Assembly (NCBI GenBank): GCA_963921825.1
Contig: OY997591.1
Span: forward strand, 16,239,515-16,303,514
Source: Erodium maritimum
Taxonomy: Eukaryota > Streptophyta > Magnoliopsida > Geraniales > Geraniaceae
Direction: 5' to 3'
Length of the DNA stretch: 64,000 nucleotides
The first letter of the stretch is position 1. Every line of letters begins with the position of its first letter. Positions 56,731 through 64,000 of the stretch are shown here, piece by piece. Under the pieces are notes generated by a model. That model was not told where the DNA came from. It was given only the letters and a program-made list of their open reading frames with translations, and did no database searches. The position numbers and the translations under genes are program-made.

Positions 56731-58180
56731 GTCGTCCCCACCATCACCGATGCTCTCCAGAGTCGGGTCGACGCCCTCTACACTAACACTGATTCCCCTG
56801 GCTTCCATTCGACTCCCTTCCAATCCACGACAGTCACATGCAGTCACGGGGACACTTGCATCCACAACCCTTGACACCATGTACCTAGGAGGGTCGGTCA
56901 TGTCGAGGACGGTAACAAGGTCGGGGCCACCACTTTCGGGAACTTAACCGGACATAGATTGTGTGGATGTCATCCAAGGCCACTTCGAGGCCTTTTCGTT
57001 AGAAGAAGACAATGACGTGGAGGTGAAGGTCCTTATTGAAGCTGTCCTAACAACGACATACAAGAAATACCATCACGTCATGACTGTCTGGATAGTGGAA
57101 GATATTTCATGCAGTCCATGGACGCTCTGCGGGGTCATGGAGCAAAAATGAAAGGTGCGAGGATTGGAGGTTGAGTGCTTCACCAAAGAGATGACGACCT
57201 TATATTTCCCGAGAAACGTGGAGATGGAGGATATCCGCCAGCGTGTCCCGTAGGGTTTCAACGACTACCCCTGATCTTGGTACCACTTTTTCTGTGTATA
57301 CGATCGAGTTCTATCCCCTTTCAGTTAATGGAGATTGGGGTTTAGGCGCTCGATGTCCTGAGGGATGCCCAGACGACTCTTATCCGCTCGCTCCTAGCCA
57401 ACACCTTGAGAGTCGAGGTGATCTCGACACCAATACCGGGCCACCGACAATGGTATGACTACCTCTGGTTATGAGTTAGCCTGAATGTGGATAGACCACT
57501 TTGTTGACAGATTCGTCTCCAATTCCCGGGCCACATGGAGCCTACATGCATGGGGCTCCAATATGAACGACTACTTATCTTTTGTGGTCGGTGCAGGCTT
57601 CTAGAAGATTCCCCTCATAGGTAAGGCATGCAACATTGGAGACATGTGACTTGGATAAGGACCTCCCCGTGGGGTGGGTCCAGGTAATAGTGGGTGCATC
57701 CCGGAATAGATTTCAGGACGGTTGAGGTCACGAAGACCTGTGACCTGGATAACGAGGCTCAAGAGGACTAAGAGGTGGAGGAGGTGGATATCATGCACTT
57801 CCCCCTCGGAGTCCGACCCGGTTATGGACACCCGTCCCCGATCACCTCGAGGAGGTGAGGGAGCACATCCTGGCAATTGGATCGGACCTTCTACTAGTAG
57901 GGATTCAGGAAGAACCTCAGGAGCAACTCGGGGGCTTGGGTCGAAGAAACCGAAGGGGTGAAGAAGGACGGGTCAGTTCTATACCCGAACTAGTTGTCTG
58001 AATCGGCCTCTCCACCTAATGGGTCTAACCACCTCCCCGACGAGGGCTTCCAAACATCCCTACCAAGAGTCATGAGTTGGGCTCGAGAGCGGGTGGTAGG
58101 TGGACGGTGGCCTACTCCCCACGACCTAGGATCGGGTCCTCTTGACCGGTCTCAGATGGGCAAAGTATCCCATACGTCTT
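56731..58180 (+). pseudogene. LINE ORF1 remnant, 3' of the LTR-B insertion
   Basis: Reading plus, an ORF1-like protein with stops: FSLEEDNDVEVKVLIEAVL (about 56992), a short gap, then a DUF4283-like block TLYFPRNVEMEDIRQRVP followed after a stop by GFNDYPLIL (about 57200-57280). The layout matches the ORF1 at 31.1-31.2 kb. Its 5' end was displaced into the inverted segment (42586 onward, minus strand). The target duplication GTCGT shows that LTR-B was inserted in this ORF1. No ORF2 follows. Confidence 0.55.
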
Positions 58181-58503
58181 ATCTTCTATTTGGGTATTTC
58201 ATGTTCTTGTATTGGTATTTCCTGCTAATTTTCTTAAGATGTTGGTTTTGGTTTTTCTTGTCTATGATGCAAAATAGATATTATCTTGGGGTTCAAAGCG
58301 TCGAAAATCCATGGAGATCCCAAACATATTCTAGAGCCCAAATATATAATCTAATTTATGTTCTTATCGATTGACATTATGAATAAAAATTCGTTGTCAC
58401 CGATTTTTTTGTATAAGAAAAAAAAATCATATTTCCAATATAAGGCATAAAAACCACATATACTACAAGGTTGTGTTAAGTCTCTCAGAAGGCTACGACT
58501 ATT
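58181..58503. other. unassigned, ends in a target-site duplication
   Basis: AT-rich sequence, probably the 3' UTR of the preceding LINE and flanking DNA. AGAAGGCTACGACTATT at 58487-58503 is the left copy of a 17-bp duplication. Confidence 0.5.
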
Positions 58504-59609
58504 TTTTTGAACGAAGGTGCAACTCATTAATTTAAATTCAAATACATCTGCGTGCATCAGGAATAAATCTCTAACCACGATTTAAAAGAACAGACAAAAG
58601 ACACAATGGTGTCACAGTGCCTTTCATATTATAATCGTCATTGACGGTATTGGATGAGTCAACTATCACTGAGCTGGGATGCCGTATAGCCAATGACAGA
58701 ATACGAAGGGGGGGGGGGGGGGAAGGGGGTACCAGAGATCCTGAAGGACCTCAACAGTGATGATGGTGGGAGGCAAAGCATCGTCTAGGGACCCCTCCCA
58801 GGGCCAGTCCCTAGAGCACTAGATTCTTTTCGTCATTGACCCTGCAAAGACGAGGTCAGAAAAAATAAAAAAGACCCACTCGATTAGCCAGATCCATAAT
58901 CGATAGAGGGGTCGAGGAAGGAGCGGTAGTGGAGGCCAGGGAGGAGGTGGTTTCAGAGATGACAGTGACACCTTCGGAAGCGGCGAAGGCGGCGAAGGCC
59001 AGGGAGAAGGACGCGCCGATGGCTTCAACGGAGGCCCTGGTGAAGACGCAACCCTAAGCAATGCGTCGCCCGAAACAGGAGCCGGAGCAAGGTCGTGGTA
59101 AGCCCGGGGACTTGACGATCTAGGGTTCGGAGGGAGGGGGACAAGGCCATTGCTTAGGGTGAAAGTAACTCAGTGTCACCGTAGAGAGGGAAGCTCCCCT
59201 GATCCAGGCCGAGCAACAGCAGACAAAGCAGAGGAATAAGGAGAACGCCGTGGCGACGGAGAGGGGAGACCGAACCGACGCCGGTAGAGGTGGAGGCTGC
59301 GCCAGGGTGAGGCACGACGGAGAGGGGTGAAACCCTAGATCGGGATCGCAGAGAAGGGCCGGAACTGAGACTGGAGGCACGAGAGAGAACTCTTTCCTCG
59401 CTTGCAGGGTGCACGACGACTACTACAACGTCGGGTTGCGGTGCAGTCGCTGGTGTACGAGATCCGACTAGAGTTTTCAGGACAAGAGTAATGGATGCTC
59501 AAACTCCCGGTGACACACTAAAACACTGCGTCGACATCATGGAGAAAGACTAGGATTACGAGTTCTCAAACTCTAGCAGAACATGGTGGTCCAATTTTCG
59601 TAACTTTAT
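58504..59609 (-). mobile_element. ORF2-less retroposon with 17-bp target duplications
   Basis: AGAAGGCTACGACTATT (58487-58503) and AGAAGGCTACGGCTATT (59610-59626) differ at one base. The minus-strand 3' end is ...CCTTCGTTCAAAAA, an A-rich tail, so insertion was by target-primed reverse transcription. The 5' half on minus (59500-58900) is GC-rich and pyrimidine-rich with short open frames of no recognised product. A G15 run is at 58708-58722. There is no endonuclease or RT. Confidence 0.75.
58708..58722 (+). repeat. G15 homopolymer
   Basis: Fifteen consecutive G inside the retroposon at 58504-59609. Confidence 0.9.
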
Positions 59610-59626
59610 AGAAGGCTACGGCTATT

Positions 59627-60333
59627 GAAATACGCATATATGATAAACCAGAAATCTATGTAGTTTTATGGGTTAAACTACATAGATTTGGTGCAGAGCT
59701 AACCCTATCGAGAGAGTGAAAAATGTTAGTGACGTACGTGATAGGGTTATGTTGGCAAATCCACCAATGAGCGAGGTAGATTCTTATCTTGTAAACCGAA
59801 GGTTTGAAAAGGAAAGACAGAGTAGTCTACAAATACTATAATAACAATACACTACTATTACTTCCTAGTTTCGTGCCAATACAGATTTTAGCTCTTTTTT
59901 ACCATGTTAGGATGCCTTGTTTCTTTCATCAGAATCTGATTTTCTGCGGCTATTAGCTTTGGCCTTTCTCTATCATCTTCAATCTAACACACCACCAATC
60001 TCAACCTGACCTCACCAGAAGATTTGTCTCGATTTTTTTTTAATCCGATCTGATTATGATCATCAGGTTGACATCAATTAAGAATAGTTTGGCATGGACC
60101 ACCATCATAGTTGACCAAAGGTCCTATAAGATTTGGGAATTGGGACCATGATACGAAATTTATTGATGTAGGTGATAGAGGCCCCACTTAATCATGATTA
60201 GTAGGTCTAGATTTCCAAATGCCAATCGATTATGGAGTCTCACAGAGGGACCATGCCTGCTTTCGCAGCCTATCTCAGCTTGGTTGCTGCGCAAGTGTTT
60301 GACTCCAACACAACGCCGAGTCCCCGACCATGA
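59627..60333. other. unassigned region
   Basis: About 700 bp continuing the sequence interrupted by the previous retroposon. No gene or repeat structure recognised. Confidence 0.45.
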
Positions 60334-60346
60334 CCATAATATTATT

Positions 60347-61632
60347 TTTTTTGAAAGGAAGATTCATTAATAAATTAATAAACCTTACAAACCGAAACCA
60401 TACCAAACCAAATAAGCGTTGCATTCATCGATCGTTTTCGAAAACCCGAAAGACGACCAATGAGATGAATAGCTCTCAAGACGGGCGACGCAGCGCCAAG
60501 ATAACAACTACTACCAGGTCGGTCTTCCTTATCGGCTCTCCGGAGAGATCCACCGATAAAGAGTCCCGACCAGACATGCCACCAAAAGCAGCAGCTACAC
60601 CTGCCGGATATCTGAGATTCCGGCAGAGAGTACAAACAGAAACCAAATAAACAACAAATAAAATAAACGACAACAAAATAAACGACAACGACGACCAAGT
60701 AACTACTCTCGACCGGTCTCCGATGTGTGAGCGTGAAAACGGGGCGAGGTGGACGGCGCCGACGGATGCAGATCCGATCCGCTAGGGGCTGGTGCACGGT
60801 ACTGGTCGGGTAAACACGAAAAGTAGGAGCATATTTGAACGGCTTCGACTGCGGTGTTCCGACTGAAGCTGGGTGCAGATCTGGACGTCTGGCCGGAAAG
60901 AGAACGTGACGAAGAGACTCGGTTGAAAATAGTCGGGTCGTTGTTGCTGGGATTTGACTTCGGAGGGGAGGTGTTGTCCGTCTTCCTTGGTCGTCGCCGG
61001 TGAAAGATGCCGGAGGGGAGGTGGGATGTGGCTGACCGATTAGCTGGTCATGGGTACAGATCTGGCCACTGCGATGGGGGAAGCTGACCAAAGCGTGCCG
61101 GATGTGGTCATGCAAGAGGTGGGGGGAGTCGAAGTTGGCCTTGGAGGGGAGGGTTTCGCCGGAACGACGGGCTGTTGGGGGCGAGCCTAGCCGGAGCTGG
61201 TCGGTGGAAGAAGGAGAGATTCGAGGATGGTTGAGGGCGGAGCCGCGAAGGACCATGGCCGGCGAGAAAAGGAGAGGGAGAGTAGTGGTAGTTGGGGTCG
61301 GAGACGTCGGCTGGTCTGGCCGGGGAGAAAGGCTAGGCGGCGGCGGCCGAGGGCGGCGGCGCGGTGGCCAGATCTGGCCGTGGGCGGTGTAAAGCGACGG
61401 CCAAAGGGGGTGGTCGGCGGCGAAGGATGATGACGGCGAGAAACTCAGACAAAGACGTACCAACAGTGCCTCCGGAGCCGAGGGAGGGAAGAGCCCCGCC
61501 GGTGGCCACCGTGGCCGGAGCCACAGTGGCCACCGGAGGTGGCGGCGCCAAACGAGAATGAGTAGGGTTCTGCTTCTGCTTGAGAGAGAAAAGCACATGA
61601 GAGAGAAAGTTTGACTGGACTATTATCTCCAC
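60347..61632 (-). mobile_element. ORF2-less retroposon with 13-bp target duplications
   Basis: CCATAATATTATT occurs at 60334-60346 and 61633-61645. The minus-strand 3' end is GAATCTTCCTTTC followed by A's (T-run at 60345-60352 on plus), preceded by TTTATTAATTTATTAATG. The body is GC-rich with a 407-codon open minus frame (61598-60375) that runs into the 3' end region. It has no known domain and is probably spurious in GC-rich untranslated sequence. Same plan as 58504-59609 and 10817-12472. Confidence 0.75.
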
Positions 61633-61645
61633 CCATAATATTATT

Positions 61646-62350
61646 ATATCTACACTACTGTGATCAGTTAATTAAACATAAGACAATATGATATGTATTC
61701 ATTCTTTTTCGCAAGTCGAGATCTACTTGTTTTTATCACCGACCTAACCTTCGTTATTTTATTGTCGGTCATGTCCCATCGCAATCAGTCTCGGTGTAGT
61801 CCCTCCCACGCGCGCCTCCGCCTTGTCCCTCGTCGGCCGTAAAGCCTACTAAAACTCCCTTCGTTTTGTTATAATTGTGGGATGATAGGTCACATGGTGG
61901 TCGAGTGTGATCAGGAGGTGGTGGGTACCCCTCGATTCGACTCAATGATGCTGGAATTCCAGAGGGACCTATAACCCAGGGTATATGCCACAGATTGGGA
62001 CAATCAGCCGTCTCGTAAACCGATATCCTCGACTACTGCACCTAAGTCCCCTTGTTTCAAAGCAGGGCCCCGATAGTATCCTCGACTACAATACTTAATG
62101 GAGCGAGCCGCTCGGCCGATCCAGGTTTGAAAAACTTAGTAACCGGTCGGCCCTCGGATAGTGGAAAAGACGATACCCCGACCCTACTTGAGCACAAAGA
62201 TTGACATGGACTTGGAGTCATAACTGAGTCTAGTATTGGAGTAGGAGCCGAAGGAGTAAATAGGGAATCCACTGGGGATCTTTGGGACGATCAGGACAGG
62301 GGGAAAAAACTAGCACACATGGAGGAATGAAAGGATTTAGTACTCCAGGG
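61646..62350 (+). pseudogene. LINE ORF1 C-terminal remnant with CCHC zinc knuckle
   Basis: At 61867-61908 the plus strand encodes CYNCGMIGHMVVEC, a perfect C-x2-C-x4-H-x4-C knuckle, followed by a charged tail with stops. In plant LINEs this knuckle ends ORF1. No upstream DUF4283 block and no ORF2 are visible. A retrotransposon gag origin is the alternative. Confidence 0.55.
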
Positions 62351-62890
62351 ACATGACTTGGGAGGTGTCTCTGATCAGAACTCTGCCCCCTCCTGAAATA
62401 AATGATCGCAGGTTCGGTTTTATAGTCAAAAGGATCTACCTCACCGATGGTAACTTGGATTAGCCAGGTATTCAGTTATAGGATTAGCGTCTAGAACATT
62501 TTGTTGAAGACTATGTTTCGTCCTCTTATTTTCATCCAATTCTACCCCTAGTATGTTGGCTTTCAGAGTTTTTTTTATTAATAAACTCATATCCATATCA
62601 AACAAAGGAATTTACAGAATAACTAGTTTTTTCTTCTTCTTTTTCATGCCAGAGATATATTAGACTAAGTTTAAAATAGTATAAGGGAGACTGCCTAAAC
62701 TAGTTACCTGGACCATCCATAAAGTGCACATAAAAAAAGTGTATTATAACTATGAGAAGAAATCAAATAGAAACCACCTCTTAACTTAGTAACCATTAGA
62801 ACCCATCCAATCCATCCATTTAAAAAATGGATGGATGAGATGCAATTAGTTGTTGACTGCAAAAACACAACACTTTTTAATTAGTATGGG
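62351..62890. other. unassigned AT-rich region with a repeat end
   Basis: No gene. AATTAGTTGTTGACTGCAAAAACACAACACTTTTTAATTAG-type sequence at about 62846-62882 matches 32230-32270, suggesting copies of the same small DNA element. Confidence 0.45.
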
Positions 62891-62899
62891 CTTTTTAGT

Positions 62900-63870
62900 A
62901 AAACTATCATATTATTATTTTTTGCCAATTCACTAATTTAATTTTTCCCGTTTCGTTTGAACTCCGATTGGCTTCAAACTTGCGCCAATATTTTTGTTTT
63001 TTCAAGGGCTTTCTATCAAGATCAGTCATGAATATATTTTGAAGCACGAAAAAATTATTTCGAGGCTGGTTTAAAAAATATTATATATGGGTAATTTTTA
63101 TCAACACTTTACACTATTTTTATCAACACTGGACACTAAGTTTATCACCTCATTTTACAAAACTAAACATGATTTAATTTTTCCGCTTCGTTTGAACTTC
63201 GATTAGCTTAAAACTTGCGCCGATATCTTTGTTTTTTCAAGGGCTTGCTATCAAAACCAGTGGTGAATATGTTTTAAAGCAAGAAAAAAATTATTTCGGG
63301 GCTGATTGAAAAAGAAATTATATCTGGATAATTTTTATCAACACTTTACACTGGTTTTATCAACACTGAACACTAATTTTATCACCTCATTTTCTGAAAC
63401 CGAACATGATTTTTATCACCTCATCACATGCTTTTATATGAACACTAAGAACTAGTTTTATCAACACTAAACACTATGTTTATCACTAAATTACATGTGT
63501 TTTACCACTCCATCACATGTTTTTTTATCAACACTAAACTCTACTTTATCACACTTATTATCAAAATTGAATACGTTTTTTATTACCTCATTAATTGTTT
63601 TTTTATCACCTCAGTACATGTTTTTATCAACATTTAACACTAGTTTGACACCCCAATATAAAACATTTATTGGTGAAGATTTATCAAGACTCGACATTAT
63701 TTTTATCACCCCTATATAACTTTTTATTTTCGTGCTTTAAAATATATTCATGACCGATCTTGATATAAAGCCCTTGGAAAAAGAAAAGTATTGGTGAAAG
63801 TTTGAAGCTAATCGGAGTTCAAACGAAGTAGGAAAAATTAAATTAGTGAATTGGTAAAAAAAATATGAAC
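62900..63870. mobile_element. long-TIR element of ~0.95 kb
   Basis: The first ~150 bp (ACCAATTCACTAATTTAA-like, CGTTTGAACTCCGATTGGCT, TTTTTTCAAGGGCTTTCTATC) return as the reverse complement at about 63728-63865. A third, partial copy of the arm in direct orientation lies at about 63170-63300. The interior is made of degenerate TTTATCAACACTAAACACTA units. No transposase. Exact ends and TSD are unclear. Confidence 0.65.
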
Positions 63871-64000
63871 ACTTGTCCACATGTCACCATGCTATTACAA
63901 TTATACCCTTACTTGTGTGAGAAAGACTGAAAGTGGCGTGAAATTGTGGTGGAATTAGGGTGATGATGTGACATCTTGATTAATGTTGGATCATACGTGT
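63871..64000. other. window edge, unassigned
   Basis: Nothing recognised. Confidence 0.4.

Noticed and set aside
60375-61598. 407-codon open frame on the minus strand as a protein gene
   Set aside because: It lies inside a TSD-flanked retroposon, is rich in Pro/Arg/Ser from GC-rich sequence, runs into the retroposon 3' end and has no known domain.

Overview
ORGANISM. This is nuclear DNA of a flowering plant, most likely a eudicot. Two intron-containing host genes are of plant type (a PP2A B' regulatory subunit and an acid/triacylglycerol lipase). Almost everything else is plant-type retrotransposon or DNA-transposon sequence. I cannot name the species. There is no CRISPR array, operon or other prokaryotic feature, and I found no previously undescribed defence or metabolic system. 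What is remarkable is the transposon archaeology and one hypothesis about long LTRs. LAYOUT. 1-3690: minus-strand Ty3/gypsy element (5' LTR, primer-binding site, gag, protease, start of RT, then cut off), with a 974-bp DNA transposon inserted in gag between 9-bp duplications. 3854-5415: a 1.56-kb element with ~187-bp, ~96% identical terminal inverted repeats and a GC-rich interior. 6323-9942: the PP2A B' gene (minus, 2 coding exons, 546 aa); its intron holds a SINE and a TSD-flanked solo LTR. 10817-12472: ORF-poor LINE-like retroposon. 12.5-18.5 kb: two inverted-repeat elements, a SINE, a long LTR of a family called here LTR-A, and a larger TIR element. 19.7-26.85 kb: a decayed Ty1/copia element split by a 4.9-kb LTR-A/LTR-A insertion. 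27081-29760: a lipase gene (minus, 9 exons, 428 aa). 30-38.9 kb: several LINE pieces, one bounded by target-site duplications. 38.9-56.7 kb: a nested complex. A Ty3/gypsy chromovirus-like element (LTR-B family, 2.78-kb LTRs, degenerate gag-pol) sits in a LINE, an LTR-A sits in its 5' LTR, and a 5.7-kb segment covering the outer ends of both has been inverted. 56.7-64 kb: LINE ORF1 remnants, two more TSD-flanked ORF2-less retroposons and a long-TIR element. HOW IT FITS TOGETHER. The two host genes are unrelated islands. PP2A B' is a targeting subunit for the serine/threonine phosphatase PP2A; the lipase is a secreted-type alpha/beta hydrolase with a complete Ser-Asp-His triad. Both reading frames are intact and spliceable, and both have retroposons a few hundred bases upstream. 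All retroelement coding regions in view carry stops, frameshifts or deletions, so none looks autonomous. MAIN POINTS FOR A SECOND LOOK: (i) the inversion at 38904-44591, shown by two independent target-site duplications that match only after re-inverting; (ii) a conserved splice-donor/acceptor pair in every LTR of both long-LTR families, bracketing unrelated tandem arrays, as if the LTR carried a leader intron; (iii) a recurring class of 1.1-2.0-kb LINE-like retroposons with good TSDs but no ORF2; (iv) long-TIR elements with GC-rich, possibly captured cargo.
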